Assembly: GCF_025751435.1 (NCBI RefSeq)
Contig: NZ_JAOWKY010000004.1
Span: forward strand, 62,001 to 126,000
DNA length: 64,000 bases
From: Albidovulum marisflavi
GTDB lineage: Bacteria; Pseudomonadota; Alphaproteobacteria; Rhodobacterales; Rhodobacteraceae
Direction: 5' to 3'
Shown here: positions 18,680 to 30,244 of the stretch, one piece after another
How the letters are laid out: the number at the start of each line of letters is the position of its first letter
Position numbering within the stretch: the stretch's first letter is position 1
Program-made: the position numbers and the translations under genes
Notes under the pieces: generated by a model
What the model was told of the DNA's origin: nothing
Database searches by the model: none
The model's input: only the letters and a program-made list of their open reading frames with translations

Positions 18680-19975
18680 ATGCTGAAAGATCAGGACCGG
18701 ATCTTTACCAACCTCTACGGGATGCACGACCGCAGCCTGAAGGGCGCCATGAAGCGCGGGCATTGGGACGGCACGGCGAAGATCCTGGCGGAAGGTCGGG
18801 ACTGGATCGTGCAGCAGATCAAGGACTCCGGGCTGCGAGGGCGCGGCGGCGCGGGCTTCCCGACCGGTCTGAAGTGGTCGTTCATGCCCAAGCAGTCCGA
18901 CGGCCGGCCGTCCTACCTTGTCGTGAACGCCGACGAATCCGAACCCGGAACCTGCAAGGACCGGGAGATCATGCGCCACGATCCGCACACGCTGGTCGAG
19001 GGTTGCCTGATCGCGTCCTTCGCGATGGGGGCGAATGCCTGCTACATCTACATCCGCGGCGAATACATCCGCGAACGCGAGGCGCTGCAGGCCGCGATCG
19101 ATGAGGCCTATGACGCAGGCCTGATCGGCAAGAACGCCTGCAAGTCGGGCTACGATTTCGACCTGTACCTGCACCACGGCGCCGGCGCCTATATCTGCGG
19201 TGAGGAAACGGCACTTCTGGAAAGCCTTGAGGGCAAGAAGGGCATGCCGCGCATGAAGCCGCCATTCCCGGCGGGCGCCGGCCTTTATGGCTGCCCGACG
19301 ACCGTGAACAACGTCGAATCCATCGCCGTCGTGCCGACGATCCTGCGCCGTGGGGCTTCCTGGTTCTCGTCCTTCGGGCGGCCGAACAACACTGGAACCA
19401 AGCTTTTCGGCATCTCCGGCCACGTCAACCATCCCTGCGTGGTCGAAGAGGAGATGTCGATCACGCTGAAGGAACTGCTGGAACGGCACTGCGGCGGCGT
19501 GCGCGGTGGCTGGAAGAACCTCAAGGCCGTTATTCCCGGCGGCTCGTCCGTTCCGATGCTGAATGCGTCGCAGTGCGACGAGGCGATCATGGACTTCGAC
19601 TGGCTGCGCGAGGCCCGTTCGGGCCTTGGCACCGCCGCCGTGATCGTGATGGACCAGTCCACCGACGTCATCAAGGCGATCTGGCGGCTGTCGAAATTCT
19701 ACAAGCACGAAAGCTGCGGCCAGTGCACGCCCTGCCGTGAAGGCACGGGCTGGATGATGCGGGTCATGGACCGCCTGGTGAAGGGCGAGGCCGAGATTGA
19801 AGAGATCGACATGCTGCTGTCGGTAACCAAGCAGGTCGAGGGTCACACGATCTGCGCCCTTGGCGACGCCGCCGCCTGGCCGATCCAGGGCCTTATCCGC
19901 CAGTTTCGCGACGAGATCGAGGACCGGATCAAGGCGAAGAAGACCGGCAAGATCAGCGCGGTGGCGGCAGAGTAA
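18680..19975 (+). CDS. nuoF: NADH-quinone oxidoreductase subunit F
   Basis: NuoF (431 residues) binds NADH, FMN and the N3 cluster at the entry of complex I. The nucleotide-binding stretch [15 protein letters not shown] and the [13 protein letters not shown] region are present. The N3 ligands are in [13 protein letters not shown], with the fourth cysteine in HTICALGDA. Length and order are standard. The stop at 19973-19975 is followed two bases later by a 53-codon frame that fills the gap to the next small membrane gene. Confidence 0.97.
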   Translation: MLKDQDRIFTNLYGMHDRSLKGAMKRGHWDGTAKILAEGRDWIVQQIKDSGLRGRGGAGFPTGLKWSFMPKQSDGRPSYLVVNADESEPGTCKDREIMRHDPHTLVEGCLIASFAMGANACYIYIRGEYIREREALQAAIDEAYDAGLIGKNACKSGYDFDLYLHHGAGAYICGEETALLESLEGKKGMPRMKPPFPAGAGLYGCPTTVNNVESIAVVPTILRRGASWFSSFGRPNNTGTKLFGISGHVNHPCVVEEEMSITLKELLERHCGGVRGGWKNLKAVIPGGSSVPMLNASQCDEAIMDFDWLREARSGLGTAAVIVMDQSTDVIKAIWRLSKFYKHESCGQCTPCREGTGWMMRVMDRLVKGEAEIEEIDMLLSVTKQVEGHTICALGDAAAWPIQGLIRQFRDEIEDRIKAKKTGKISAVAAE

Positions 19976-19977
19976 CG

Positions 19978-20139
19978 ATGATCCCGTCCGGCCAACATAT
20001 CGCGGCGTCCAAGAGCGGTAAGCTTCCGCGGCTGTCCGATGCTTCGCGCAGGGGCGGGTTTGCCGACGGTCGGCCGGTGTCTGATACCCTCAATGGCCGC
20101 GGCTGTCTGAGCGTCACGGGGAGGGGGCGTTCGCTATGA
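19978..20139 (+). CDS. possible 53-residue ORF filling the nuoF-downstream gap
   Basis: An ATG two bases after the nuoF stop opens a 53-codon frame whose stop overlaps the start of the next gene as ATGA. The product would be basic and rich in Arg, Gly and Ser, with no obvious membrane segment or motif. The overlap geometry mimics translational coupling, but a frame of this size can occur by chance in GC-rich DNA, and no Shine-Dalgarno is evident. Confidence 0.25.
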   Translation: MIPSGQHIAASKSGKLPRLSDASRRGGFADGRPVSDTLNGRGCLSVTGRGRSL

Positions 20140-20423
20140 TGTTCTTCGGATTGTTCGGACCGCTTGTTGCCTCGATCCTCTACGTCATCGTGATGCAGAA
20201 GGCCGGCTTTCGCGGCGCGATCCTTGCGGTGGCGTTTTCGCCGCTTCTAGGTGCAGTGCTGAGCTGGGTCTTCTTCTCGGGCTTCTACATGGGCGGCGGG
20301 CTGGCTTCGCTGGCCCATCTCGTGTTCGTGGCCCTGTCCCTTGCACCGCTTCTCGTGCTGGCCTTCATGTCCTGGCCGCCGGTGGGTTCCAGCCGCTCCA
20401 GAACGACGGAGAACTCTCGATGA
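20136..20423 (+). CDS. small membrane protein in the nuo cluster (unknown)
   Basis: A 95-residue hydrophobic protein with about three predicted membrane helices (residues 3-20, 26-45 and 54-80) and a short Ser/Arg-rich tail. GGGGAGGGGG lies upstream of the ATG. It overlaps the following exported-protein gene as ATGA, so the two are probably made together. It has no catalytic motif. It is likely one of the lineage-specific extra genes of the cluster. I cannot name a family. Confidence 0.65.
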   Translation: MMFFGLFGPLVASILYVIVMQKAGFRGAILAVAFSPLLGAVLSWVFFSGFYMGGGLASLAHLVFVALSLAPLLVLAFMSWPPVGSSRSRTTENSR

Positions 20424-20833
20424 TCATGGGCAACCTGCTGAAATCACTGACATTGACGGCGTTTCTGCCTGTCGCGACGGTCGCGGCGGAATTGCCGCCG
20501 CTGTCAGAAAACCAGCGCATCGTGAGCGAGTTTCTTGCCGCCGCCGTGGGCGACGAGATTCGCAAGAACTGCCCCACGATCCACGCGCGCTTCTTCCGCG
20601 TGCTGAGAAAGGCGAACGAGCTTGAGAATTACGCGCTTTCGCTCGGCTACACCGAAGACGACATTCGCGCCTTCCGGAAGAACGAGGACAACAAGGCTCT
20701 GCTCAGGCAGATGCGTGACGATTACCTCTCTGACAACGGCGTGACGCCGGAGGTCGCAGAGGACTATTGCCGTCTGGGGCGGCAAGAGATGGCGAACGAA
20801 ACCCTCATTGGATCGCTTCTCTGGGGCGGATGA
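20420..20833 (+). CDS. exported protein, DUF5333-like
   Basis: A 137-residue protein with an N-terminal signal-like segment (GNLLKSLTLTAFLPVATVAA) and a mature helical domain. Two cysteines (in KNCPTIHARFF and EDYCRLGR) could form a periplasmic disulfide. From memory it resembles DUF5333 proteins, which sit in the nuo cluster of Rhodobacteraceae before nuoG. The start may be codon 1 or the Met at codon 3. It is coupled to the upstream membrane protein by ATGA and lies 18 bases before nuoG. Role unknown; a periplasmic location would be unusual for a complex I partner. Confidence 0.7.
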   Translation: MIMGNLLKSLTLTAFLPVATVAAELPPLSENQRIVSEFLAAAVGDEIRKNCPTIHARFFRVLRKANELENYALSLGYTEDDIRAFRKNEDNKALLRQMRDDYLSDNGVTPEVAEDYCRLGRQEMANETLIGSLLWGG

Positions 20834-20851
20834 GGCAGACAGGAAGAAGGC

Positions 20852-22858
20852 ATGACCGAGCTTCGGAAGATCATCATCGACGGACGCGAGATCGAGGTCG
20901 ATCCCGCGATGACGCTGATTCAGGCCTGCGAGCAGGCGGGGATCGAGGTGCCGCGCTTCTGCTATCACGAGCGGCTTTCCATCGCCGGTAACTGCCGGAT
21001 GTGCCTTGTCGAGGTGGTTGGCGGCCCGCCCAAGCCCGCGGCCTCCTGCGCGATGCAGGTCAAGGATCTGCGCCCCGGTCCGAACGGCGAGCCCTCGGTC
21101 ATCAAGACGAACTCGCCCATGGTCAAGAAGGCGCGGGAAGGGGTGATGGAGTTCCTGCTCATCAACCACCCGCTGGACTGCCCGATCTGCGACCAGGGCG
21201 GCGAATGCGATCTTCAGGATCAGGCCATGGCCTACGGCGTGGACTTTTCCCGCTACCGCGAACCCAAGCGCGCGTCCGAGGATCTGGACCTTGGCCCGCT
21301 GGTCGCCACCACGATGACGCGCTGCATCTCCTGCACCCGCTGCGTCCGCTTCACGACCGAGGTCGCGGGCATCACGCAGATGGGCCAGACGGGCCGCGGC
21401 GAGGATTCCGAGATCACGTCCTATCTCAACACCACGCTCGATTCGAACCTTCAAGGCAACATCATCGACCTGTGCCCGGTCGGCGCGCTGACCTCGAAGC
21501 CCTATGCCTTCACCGCGCGGCCCTGGGAACTGACCAAGACCGAAACCATCGACGTGATGGACGCGCTTGGCTCCAGCATCCGGGTCGACACGAAGGGGCG
21601 TGAGGTGAAGCGGATCGTGCCGCGCAACCACGATGGCGTGAACGAGGAGTGGATCTCGGACAAGACCCGCTTCATCTGGGACGGCCTGCGCCGTCAGCGC
21701 CTGGACACGCCCTACATCCGTGAAAACGGCAAGTTGCGGAAAGCTTCCTGGGGCGAAGCGCTGACCGCGGCGGCGGCGGCGATGAAGGGCAAGAGGGTTC
21801 TGGGGCTTGTGGGCGACCTGGCGCCGGTGGAAGCCGCCTTCAGCCTCAAGCAGCTGATCGAGGGGATGGGCGGAAGCGCGGAATGTCGCGTCGATGGCGC
21901 GCGGCTGCCTGCCGGCAACCGCTCGGCCTATGTCGGCACGGCGAAGATCGCGGATATCGACAGCGCCAAGGTCATCCTGCTGGTCGGGACCAACCCGCGC
22001 AACGAAGCGCCGGTTCTGAACGCCCGCATCCGCAGGGCCTGGGCCGCCGGCGCGCGCGTCGGGCTGATCGGGCCGAAGGTCGATCTGACCTACGACTACC
22101 ACCACTTTGGCACCGACCGTCAGGCGCTGACTGATCTGGTCGCGAAGGTCGAGGCCAAGGACAACACCGTGGTCATCGTGGGGCAGGGCGCCTTGAACGA
22201 AGCCGATGGCGAGGCGGTTCTCAGCCAGGTCATGCGCTACACCGAAGGCGCCGGTGCGAAACTTCTGGTGTTGCACACCGCTGCGTCGCGCGTCGGAGCG
22301 CTTGACGTGGGCGCGGTGACCGAGGGCGGCCTGGCCGCTCTGGACGGCGCCGAGGTGGTCTACAACCTTGGCGCGGACGAAGTTGATATCGCCCCAGGCG
22401 CGACGGTGATCTACCAGGGCAGCCACGGCGACCGCGGCGCGCACCGGGCGGACATCATCCTGCCAGCCGCGACCTATACCGAGGAAAACGGCCTGTTCGT
22501 CAACACCGAGGGCCGCCCGCAACTGGCGTTCCGCGCGGGCTTCGCGCCCGGCGAGGCCAAGGAAAACTGGGCGATCCTTCGCGCGCTTTCGGCGGAACTG
22601 GGCGCGACGCAGGGCTGGGACACGCTGGCGGGCCTGCGTCAGGCGCTGGTCGCCGCCCACCCGCATCTGGCCGGGATCGACGCGGTGCCGGAAAACGACT
22701 GGCAGCCGCTTCCCGTCAGCGCCCCCGGCAAGGCGGACTTCCGCCATGCGATCAGGGACTTCTACCTGACGAACCCGATCGCGCGGGCGTCCGGCCTGAT
22801 GGCGGAGCTTTCGGCGATGGCCAAGGCCCGCGGCGAAGCGCCGATGGCGGCAGAGTAG
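20852..22858 (+). CDS. nuoG: NADH-quinone oxidoreductase subunit G
   Basis: The 668-residue NuoG carries several iron-sulfur clusters of the electron-input arm and resembles molybdopterin oxidoreductases in its C-terminal half. Visible ligands: the N-terminal ferredoxin-like motif in [16 protein letters not shown], the [18 protein letters not shown] segment, [10 protein letters not shown], and the [20 protein letters not shown] block. It lies after the DUF5333-like gene with GGAAGAAGG before the ATG. It is shorter than the enteric NuoG, as is usual for alphaproteobacteria. Confidence 0.97.
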   Translation: MTELRKIIIDGREIEVDPAMTLIQACEQAGIEVPRFCYHERLSIAGNCRMCLVEVVGGPPKPAASCAMQVKDLRPGPNGEPSVIKTNSPMVKKAREGVMEFLLINHPLDCPICDQGGECDLQDQAMAYGVDFSRYREPKRASEDLDLGPLVATTMTRCISCTRCVRFTTEVAGITQMGQTGRGEDSEITSYLNTTLDSNLQGNIIDLCPVGALTSKPYAFTARPWELTKTETIDVMDALGSSIRVDTKGREVKRIVPRNHDGVNEEWISDKTRFIWDGLRRQRLDTPYIRENGKLRKASWGEALTAAAAAMKGKRVLGLVGDLAPVEAAFSLKQLIEGMGGSAECRVDGARLPAGNRSAYVGTAKIADIDSAKVILLVGTNPRNEAPVLNARIRRAWAAGARVGLIGPKVDLTYDYHHFGTDRQALTDLVAKVEAKDNTVVIVGQGALNEADGEAVLSQVMRYTEGAGAKLLVLHTAASRVGALDVGAVTEGGLAALDGAEVVYNLGADEVDIAPGATVIYQGSHGDRGAHRADIILPAATYTEENGLFVNTEGRPQLAFRAGFAPGEAKENWAILRALSAELGATQGWDTLAGLRQALVAAHPHLAGIDAVPENDWQPLPVSAPGKADFRHAIRDFYLTNPIARASGLMAELSAMAKARGEAPMAAE

Positions 22859-22860
22859 TG

Positions 22861-23103
22861 ATGGAGCGCGCCGTCTCAGCCATGTCCCCCGGTGACGGAG
22901 CCCAGCTCTGCCCCTTGGGCTATGGGTTTGGCGCCGGTGCGATTTTCCTGTGCCACAGTGGCACGAATGTCCACGAAGAGGGTGGCATTTGGCACGCGGA
23001 TGCTGTTTACAGCGTCTCGCCTGATTTGCTCATCGCGGCGCGGTTAAACACCGCAGCGACGGCATCGGCCGAATGCGCCCTAAAGGGAATACCGACGGTC
23101 TGA
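22861..23103 (+). CDS. possible 80-residue ORF between nuoG and nuoH
   Basis: An open frame starts two bases after the nuoG stop and ends nine bases before the nuoH ATG, so it fills the 254-base gap. The predicted protein (starting MERAVSAMSPG) has no recognised motif, no clear membrane helix and a composition that is not strongly protein-like. The gap also holds a perfect palindrome. It may equally be an untranslated spacer or a regulatory segment. Confidence 0.25.
   Translation: MERAVSAMSPGDGAQLCPLGYGFGAGAIFLCHSGTNVHEEGGIWHADAVYSVSPDLLIAARLNTAATASAECALKGIPTV
22950..22964. promoter_or_regulatory. 15-base palindrome between nuoG and nuoH
   Basis: GTGCCAC-A-GTGGCAC is a perfect 7-bp inverted repeat about one base, with more TGGCA copies close downstream. 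It could be an internal operator or an RNA stem. Confidence 0.35.
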
Positions 23104-23112
23104 GGAACCAAC

Positions 23113-24150
23113 ATGGCAGATTTTCTTGCGACCCCCTTTGGAACCTTCCTCCTGATCGCGGTGCAGTGTCTGGGGATCATCTCGTTCGTGATGATCTCTC
23201 TGCTGTTCCTGGTCTACGGCGACCGCAAGGTCTGGGCGGCGGTGCAGATGCGCCGGGGCCCGAACGTCGTCGGGCCCTGGGGCATCCTGCAGTCCGTCGC
23301 GGACGCGCTGAAGTTCATCGTCAAGGAAATCGTCCTGCCCGCCAGCGCGGACAAGTTCGTCTTCTTCCTGGCGCCGCTTCTGTCCTTCGTGCTGGCGGTG
23401 CTGGCTTGGGCCGTTATTCCGTTCCATCCGGGATGGGTTCTGGCCGACATCAACGTGGCGATCCTGTTCGTGTTCGCGGTGTCCTCGCTTGAGGTTTACG
23501 GCGTCATCATGGGCGGCTGGGCTTCGAACTCGAAGTATCCGTTCCTCGGTTCCCTTCGCTCGGCCGCGCAGATGATTTCCTACGAGGTTTCGCTGGGCCT
23601 GATCATCATCGGCGTCATCATCTCGACCGGGTCGATGAGCTTCTCGTCGATCGTGGCGGCGCAGGATGGCAATTACGGCCTGTTCAACTGGTACTGGCTG
23701 CCGCACCTGCCCATGGTCGTTCTGTTCTTCGTCTCGGCGCTGGCCGAAACGAACCGCCCGCCCTTCGACCTGCCGGAAGCTGAATCGGAACTGGTCGCGG
23801 GGTTCATGGTCGAATATTCCTCGACCCCCTACCTGCTGTTCATGGCCGGTGAATACATCGCGATCTTCCTGATGTGTGCGCTGATCTCGCTTCTGTTCTT
23901 CGGCGGCTGGCTAAGCCCAATTCCGGGGATCGCCGACGGCTGGTGGTGGATGGTCGGCAAGATGTGGGTCTTCTTCTTCATGTTCGCCATGGTGAAGGCC
24001 ATCGTCCCGCGCTACCGCTACGACCAGCTGATGCGGATCGGCTGGAAGGTGTTCCTGCCCCTGTCGCTGGGCTGGGTGGTGATCATCGCGTTCCTTGCGA
24101 AATACGAAGTGCTTGGCGGCTTCTGGGCCCGCTGGGCGATTGGGGGGTGA
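23113..24150 (+). CDS. nuoH: NADH-quinone oxidoreductase subunit H
   Basis: NuoH (345 residues, about eight membrane helices) is the membrane subunit that contacts the quinone site and links electron transfer to the antiporter-like subunits. Family blocks include [19 protein letters not shown] near residues 36-54, the acidic loop [20 protein letters not shown], and the [19 protein letters not shown] region. GAGGAACC precedes the ATG. It is followed after three bases by an unusual GC-poor gene. Confidence 0.97.
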   Translation: MADFLATPFGTFLLIAVQCLGIISFVMISLLFLVYGDRKVWAAVQMRRGPNVVGPWGILQSVADALKFIVKEIVLPASADKFVFFLAPLLSFVLAVLAWAVIPFHPGWVLADINVAILFVFAVSSLEVYGVIMGGWASNSKYPFLGSLRSAAQMISYEVSLGLIIIGVIISTGSMSFSSIVAAQDGNYGLFNWYWLPHLPMVVLFFVSALAETNRPPFDLPEAESELVAGFMVEYSSTPYLLFMAGEYIAIFLMCALISLLFFGGWLSPIPGIADGWWWMVGKMWVFFFMFAMVKAIVPRYRYDQLMRIGWKVFLPLSLGWVVIIAFLAKYEVLGGFWARWAIGG

Positions 24151-24153
24151 ACA

Positions 24154-24615
24154 ATGAGCCTTCCCCAGAGCCTCGATAAGCGTTCGCCTCTTGATACCAT
24201 TCCTGAGTCGGTACAAGAGCGGCTTGGTCCTCTTCGGAACGAGACTGAACTGTCTATCGTCGGATTTCAGTTCGGCGGGCCAGTCAGCATGATTATAGCT
24301 CAGGACGAAAGCTACTACGTGACAAGTGAGCTTTCTCAACCGAAAGATTATAAATCGAGTAAGGAAGGCCTGCGCTACGAACTTGTCCTGAACTGCGCTT
24401 CAGGCAAAGCGTATGCGCAAGAGGCGCTGACCTTTCTTGCGCAGTACTTCGTGCAGAATCCAATTGGCGACGGCGAACGGGTTGTGCTCGGGCCGATTGC
24501 CGAAAAGCCGGCGCTGGAGGGGCGTGCAAGAATGCTGCGCAGCACCAATGAAAAACTGGGCGCCTACATGATAGTGCCCGACAATCCGCGCGAATTCGTG
24601 GAGAGGCAAACATGA
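24154..24615 (+). CDS. unknown 153-residue protein inserted between nuoH and nuoI, low GC
   Basis: A soluble-looking protein of 153 residues without a recognised domain, signal peptide or membrane helix. Its base composition is clearly lower in GC than its nuo neighbours, with many A/T-ending codons (for example TAT, AAA, GAT, TCT, ATA in 24280-24380). The start lies three bases after the nuoH stop and the stop overlaps the nuoI start as ATGA, so it is expressed in the operon. [10 protein letters not shown] ending and an [14 protein letters not shown] segment are the most distinctive parts. The composition suggests recent acquisition or a gene under unusual codon use. Confidence 0.75.
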   Translation: MSLPQSLDKRSPLDTIPESVQERLGPLRNETELSIVGFQFGGPVSMIIAQDESYYVTSELSQPKDYKSSKEGLRYELVLNCASGKAYAQEALTFLAQYFVQNPIGDGERVVLGPIAEKPALEGRARMLRSTNEKLGAYMIVPDNPREFVERQT

Positions 24616-25106
24616 CCCAGATCGACTATACACGCGCGGCGAAATACTTCCTGCTGTTCGATTTCATCAAGGGCTTCGGCCTTGGCTTCAAGTACTTCTT
24701 TGCCCCCAAGGCGACGCTGAACTACCCGCATGAGAAGGGGCCGCTGTCGCCCCGTTTCCGCGGCGAGCACGCGCTGCGCCGCTATCCGAACGGCGAGGAA
24801 CGCTGCATCGCCTGCAAGCTGTGCGAGGCGATCTGCCCGGCGCAGGCCATCACCATCGACGCCGAACCGCGCGAGGACGGCAGCCGCCGCACCACGCGCT
24901 ATGACATCGACATGACCAAGTGCATCTACTGCGGCTTCTGCCAGGAAGCCTGCCCGGTCGATGCCATCGTCGAGGGCCCGAACTTCGAATTCTCGACCGA
25001 GACGCGCGAAGAGCTTTTCTACACCAAGGAAAAACTGCTTGAAAACGGCGCCCGCTGGGAAGCCGAGATCGCCCGCAACCTCGAAATGGATGCGCCCTAC
25101 AGATGA
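24612..25106 (+). CDS. nuoI: NADH-quinone oxidoreductase subunit I
   Basis: NuoI (164 residues) holds two [4Fe-4S] clusters (N6a and N6b) that pass electrons to NuoB. Both ferredoxin motifs are complete: [15 protein letters not shown] and [15 protein letters not shown]. The N-terminus has the family amphipathic helix followed by [29 protein letters not shown], here read as separate segments. It starts in an ATGA overlap with the GC-poor gene and ends in one with the next gene. Confidence 0.97.
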   Translation: MTQIDYTRAAKYFLLFDFIKGFGLGFKYFFAPKATLNYPHEKGPLSPRFRGEHALRRYPNGEERCIACKLCEAICPAQAITIDAEPREDGSRRTTRYDIDMTKCIYCGFCQEACPVDAIVEGPNFEFSTETREELFYTKEKLLENGARWEAEIARNLEMDAPYR

Positions 25107-25521
25107 GCGATGCCTTTCAGAAGATGTTTCAGCAAATGATGGAGCAGGGCCAGGAAATGGCCCGCACCCTCAATCCTGCGCTCGAGAATTTCAAGGGTTT
25201 CGATCTTGCCAAGATGTGGCCCACCATGTCCAAGGACATGATGGAAATGTGGTTCGGCAACACCTTCAACCGCGAAGGGTTGGACGCAAAGACGCGGCTT
25301 CTGCTGACCATCGCGGGGCTGACGGTTCTGGGCGCGCAGGCCGAACCGCAGATGAAGCTTGCCATCCGCCACGCGGTCGAGGCCGGTGCGACGCAGCGCG
25401 AAATTGCCGAAACGATCTATCAGATGAGCATGTTCGGCGGGCTTCCAGCGATGACCAAGGCGCTTGAGATCGCGCAATCGGTCTTTGACGAGGCCGAAAG
25501 GAACGAAACGGGGGACGACGC

Positions 25522-25525
<4 letters not shown>
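25103..25525 (+). CDS. carboxymuconolactone decarboxylase-family protein
   Basis: A 140-residue helical protein. The region from residue 55 to 130 ([20 protein letters not shown], then [20 protein letters not shown] and [10 protein letters not shown]) matches the CMD/AhpD-like fold. It lacks the CxxC redox pair of AhpD peroxidase-type members, so a disulfide-reductase function is unlikely. It also has a Met/Gln-rich N-terminus. It overlaps nuoI and nuoJ as ATGA on both sides, so it is translated with complex I. CMD-family genes at this place occur in related nuo clusters, but its role is unknown. Confidence 0.85.
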
Positions 25526-26530
<1,005 letters not shown>

Positions 26531-26536
26531 GGGCAA

Positions 26537-28693
26537 ATGGAAACGATCATCCTCTTTGCCCCGCTGCTGGGCTCGCTGATCGCGGGCTTCGGCTGGCGCG
26601 TGATCGGCGAACAGGGCGCGCAGGCCATCACCACCGGTCTGCTGTTCCTTGCCTGCCTTCTGTCCTGGATCGTGTTCCTGGGCTTCGACGGCACCACGCA
26701 GCATATCCACGTCCTGGACTTCATCCGTTCCGGCACGCTCGACACGTCCTGGCAGATCCGGCTGGACCGGCTTACCGCGATCATGCTGATCGTGGTGACG
26801 ACGGTCTCGGCGCTGGTGCACCTCTATTCCTGGGGCTACATGGCCCATGACGACAACTGGGGCCACCACGAACACTACAAGGCGCGCTTCTTCGCCTACC
26901 TGTCGTTCTTCACCTTCGCGATGCTGTCGCTGGTCACGGCCGACAACCTTGTCCAGATGTTCTTCGGATGGGAGGGCGTGGGCGTCGCCTCCTACCTGCT
27001 GATCGGCTTCTACTACAAGAAAGCCAGCGCCAATGCCGCAGCGATCAAAGCCTTCGTCGTCAACCGTGTGGGTGACTTCGGCTTCGCGCTTGGCATCTTC
27101 GGGCTGTTCTTCCTGGTGGACAGCATCAACATGGATGAGGTCTTCGCCGCCGCCCCGACGCTGGCCGAGACGAACCTGCATTTCCTGTGGACCGAGTGGA
27201 ACGCGGCGAACCTTCTGGCATTCCTGCTGTTCGTCGGCGCCATGGGCAAGTCGGCGCAGCTCTTCCTTCACACCTGGCTTCCCGACGCGATGGAAGGCCC
27301 GACACCGGTGTCTGCGCTGATCCACGCCGCGACGATGGTGACGGCCGGCGTGTTCCTGGTCTGCCGCATGTCGCCGCTGTTCGAATACGCGCCCGAGGCG
27401 AAGAGCTTCGTCATGTATATCGGCGCTGCGACGGCCTTTTTCGCCGCGACGGTGGGCCTGGTTCAGAACGACATCAAGCGTGTGATCGCCTATTCGACCT
27501 GTTCGCAGCTGGGCTACATGTTCGTGGCCGCGGGCGCGGGCATCTACAGCGCCGCGATGTTCCACCTGTTCACGCACGCCTTCTTCAAGGCGATGCTGTT
27601 CCTGGGAGCCGGTTCGGTCATCCACGCGATGCATCATGAACAGGACATGCGGAACTACGGCAACCTGCGGAAAAAGATCCCGCTGACCTTCTGGGCGATG
27701 ATGATCGGCACGCTTGCCATCACGGGCGTCGGCATCCCGATGACCTCGATCGGTTTCGCCGGGTTCCTGTCGAAGGACGCGATCATCGAATCCGCCTGGG
27801 GCTCGGCGAACGGTTTCGCCTTCTGGGCGCTGGTGGTCGCTGCCTGCTTCACCTCGTTCTATTCCTGGCGGCTTATCTTCATGACTTTCTACGGGAAAGA
27901 ACGCGGCGATCATCACGCGCATGAACACGCGCATGAAAGCCCCTGGACCATGACCGTGCCGCTGGGAGTGCTGGCGATCGGCGCGGTCTTTGCCGGGATG
28001 CTTTGGTACAAGCCCTTCTTCGGCGACCACGACGCGATGACCAAGTTCTTCGCGATGCCGCACCACGAAGCCGCGATGGCCGAGGGTGAAGCCACGGACG
28101 GTCAAGGCGCCGAGGCGACCGCGGCGGGAGGCCACGCAGAGCCGGCAGCCGCCGAAGGGCAGGGCGAAGTGGCAGCCGCCGAAGGTCACGCCGAGTCGGC
28201 AGTGTCGGACGGCCACGCCACCGCAGACGATCATGGCCCAATCGGCGCGATCTACATGTCGGAGGCGTCAAATACGGTGCTTGACGACGCCCACCACGCC
28301 CCGGCCTGGGTGAAGGTTTCGCCCTTCGTGGCGATGATCCTGGGCCTGTTCGTCGCCTGGGTGTTCTACATCCGCCGGCCCGATCTGCCGCGCGCCTTTG
28401 CCGAAAACCAGCCGATCCTCTACCGGTTCCTGCTTAACAAGTGGTACTTCGACGAGATCTATGACGCGATCTTCGTCCGTCCGGCCAAGGCCCTTGGCCG
28501 CTTCCTATGGAAGCGTGGCGACGGATCCGTGATCGACGGCACGATCAACGGCGTGGCGATGGGCTTCGTGCCGACGCTGACGCGGATCGTGAACCGGGCT
28601 CAGTCGGGCTACCTGTTCCACTACGCCTTCGCGATGGTCATCGGTATCGCGATCCTAATGCTCTGGATGACGCTCTCGGGGGGCGCGCACTAA
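26537..28693 (+). CDS. nuoL: NADH-quinone oxidoreductase subunit L
   Basis: NuoL (718 residues) is the distal antiporter-like proton-pumping subunit with the long lateral helix at its C-terminus. The core signatures are present: [17 protein letters not shown] with the key glutamate, [20 protein letters not shown]-type block, and [11 protein letters not shown]. It is longer than typical NuoL (about 610-650). The excess is mainly a low-complexity Ala/Glu/Gly/His-rich insert, about residues 513-566, with repeated AEGHAE-like units and a HHAHEHAHE-like stretch upstream of it. The stop overlaps the nuoM start (TAATG). Confidence 0.95.
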   Translation: METIILFAPLLGSLIAGFGWRVIGEQGAQAITTGLLFLACLLSWIVFLGFDGTTQHIHVLDFIRSGTLDTSWQIRLDRLTAIMLIVVTTVSALVHLYSWGYMAHDDNWGHHEHYKARFFAYLSFFTFAMLSLVTADNLVQMFFGWEGVGVASYLLIGFYYKKASANAAAIKAFVVNRVGDFGFALGIFGLFFLVDSINMDEVFAAAPTLAETNLHFLWTEWNAANLLAFLLFVGAMGKSAQLFLHTWLPDAMEGPTPVSALIHAATMVTAGVFLVCRMSPLFEYAPEAKSFVMYIGAATAFFAATVGLVQNDIKRVIAYSTCSQLGYMFVAAGAGIYSAAMFHLFTHAFFKAMLFLGAGSVIHAMHHEQDMRNYGNLRKKIPLTFWAMMIGTLAITGVGIPMTSIGFAGFLSKDAIIESAWGSANGFAFWALVVAACFTSFYSWRLIFMTFYGKERGDHHAHEHAHESPWTMTVPLGVLAIGAVFAGMLWYKPFFGDHDAMTKFFAMPHHEAAMAEGEATDGQGAEATAAGGHAEPAAAEGQGEVAAAEGHAESAVSDGHATADDHGPIGAIYMSEASNTVLDDAHHAPAWVKVSPFVAMILGLFVAWVFYIRRPDLPRAFAENQPILYRFLLNKWYFDEIYDAIFVRPAKALGRFLWKRGDGSVIDGTINGVAMGFVPTLTRIVNRAQSGYLFHYAFAMVIGIAILMLWMTLSGGAH

Positions 28694-30231
28694 TGGAAAA
28701 CCTGCTTTCCATCATAACCTTCCTGCCCCTCGTGGCCGCAGCGATCCTGGCGCTCTTTCTCAAAGGCGACGATCCGGCCGCGCAGCGCAATGCAAAGTCG
28801 GTGGCGCTTTTCGCGACATCGGCGACGTTCCTGATCTCGCTCTTCGTGCTGACGGGCTTCGAGGCCGGAAACACCGGCTTCCAGTTCGTGGAAGAACGCG
28901 AATGGATCATGGGGCTCAAGTACAAGGTCGGCGTCGATGGCATTTCAGTGCTGTTCGTGCTTCTGACCACGTTCCTGATGCCGATCACGATCCTGTCCAC
29001 TTGGGACGTGACCGTTCGGGTCAAGGAATACATGGTCGCCTTTCTCGTCCTTGAAGGGCTGATGATCGGCGTCTTCGTCGCGCTGGACCTCGTGCTGTTC
29101 TACCTCTTCTTCGAAGCCGGACTGATCCCGATGTTTCTGATCATCGGCATCTGGGGCGGGAAAGAGCGGATCTACGCCGCGTTCAAGTTCTTCCTTTACA
29201 CCTTCCTCGGCTCGGTCCTGATGCTGGTCGCGATGATCGCCATGTATGTGGACGCCGGCACGACGGATATCCCAACCCTGCTTGGCCATCCCTTCGGGTC
29301 CGATACGATCTCGGTCCTGGGCTTCCATGTCGTGGGGGGGATGCAGACGCTCCTGTTCCTGGCCTTCTTCGCGTCATTCGCGGTCAAGATGCCGATGTGG
29401 CCGGTCCATACCTGGCTGCCCGATGCGCACGTTCAGGCGCCGACCGCGGGTTCGGTCATCCTGGCCGCAGTGCTGCTGAAGATGGGCGGCTACGGCTTTC
29501 TTCGCTTCTCGCTGCCGATGTTCCCGATCGCCTCGGACCTTCTGTCGGGCTTCGTCTTCTGGCTCTCGGCGATCGCGATCGTCTATGCCTCGCTGGTCGC
29601 GCTGGCGCAGTCGGACATGAAGAAGCTTGTGGCCTATTCCTCGGTCGCGCACATGGGCTATGTCACCATGGGGATCTTCGCCGTGAACCAGCAAGGAATC
29701 GACGGCGCGATCTTCCAGATGCTGAGCCATGGCTTCATCTCGGGCGCGCTCTTCCTTTCGGTGGGCGTGATCTATGACCGGATGCACACGCGCGAAATCG
29801 ACGCCTACGGCGGGCTCGTCAACCGGATGCCGGCTTATGCGCTGATCTTCATGTTCTTCACCATGGCGAACGTGGGCCTGCCGGGCACGTCCGGATTCGT
29901 CGGTGAATTCCTGACGCTCATGGGCATCTTCCAGGTCAACACCTGGGTGGCATTGGTGGCAACCTCTGGCGTCATCCTGTCCGCGGCCTACGCGCTATGG
30001 CTCTATCGCCGCGTGATCATGGGCGAGCTGATCAAGGAAAGCCTGAAGGGCATCAAGGACATGACCGCCCGTGAAAAGTTCGTCATGGCGCCCCTTGTTG
30101 CCATGACACTCATCCTCGGCGTCTATCCGAGCCTGGTGACCGACATGGTCGGCCCCTCGGTCGAGGCGCTGATTGCAGACTACCGTGCCGACGTGCCGCT
30201 GCTCGAGGCAGTGGCCGAAGCCAGCCACTGA
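28693..30231 (+). CDS. nuoM: NADH-quinone oxidoreductase subunit M
   Basis: NuoM (512 residues, about fourteen helices) is the second antiporter-like pumping subunit. It shows [20 protein letters not shown] with the conserved Glu, the [18 protein letters not shown] block, [11 protein letters not shown] and [19 protein letters not shown]. The start is the ATG at 28693, overlapping the nuoL stop. An in-frame extension upstream is nuoL sequence. nuoN follows after 13 bases. Confidence 0.96.
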   Translation: MENLLSIITFLPLVAAAILALFLKGDDPAAQRNAKSVALFATSATFLISLFVLTGFEAGNTGFQFVEEREWIMGLKYKVGVDGISVLFVLLTTFLMPITILSTWDVTVRVKEYMVAFLVLEGLMIGVFVALDLVLFYLFFEAGLIPMFLIIGIWGGKERIYAAFKFFLYTFLGSVLMLVAMIAMYVDAGTTDIPTLLGHPFGSDTISVLGFHVVGGMQTLLFLAFFASFAVKMPMWPVHTWLPDAHVQAPTAGSVILAAVLLKMGGYGFLRFSLPMFPIASDLLSGFVFWLSAIAIVYASLVALAQSDMKKLVAYSSVAHMGYVTMGIFAVNQQGIDGAIFQMLSHGFISGALFLSVGVIYDRMHTREIDAYGGLVNRMPAYALIFMFFTMANVGLPGTSGFVGEFLTLMGIFQVNTWVALVATSGVILSAAYALWLYRRVIMGELIKESLKGIKDMTAREKFVMAPLVAMTLILGVYPSLVTDMVGPSVEALIADYRADVPLLEAVAEASH

Positions 30232-30244
30232 AGGATCCCACGCG

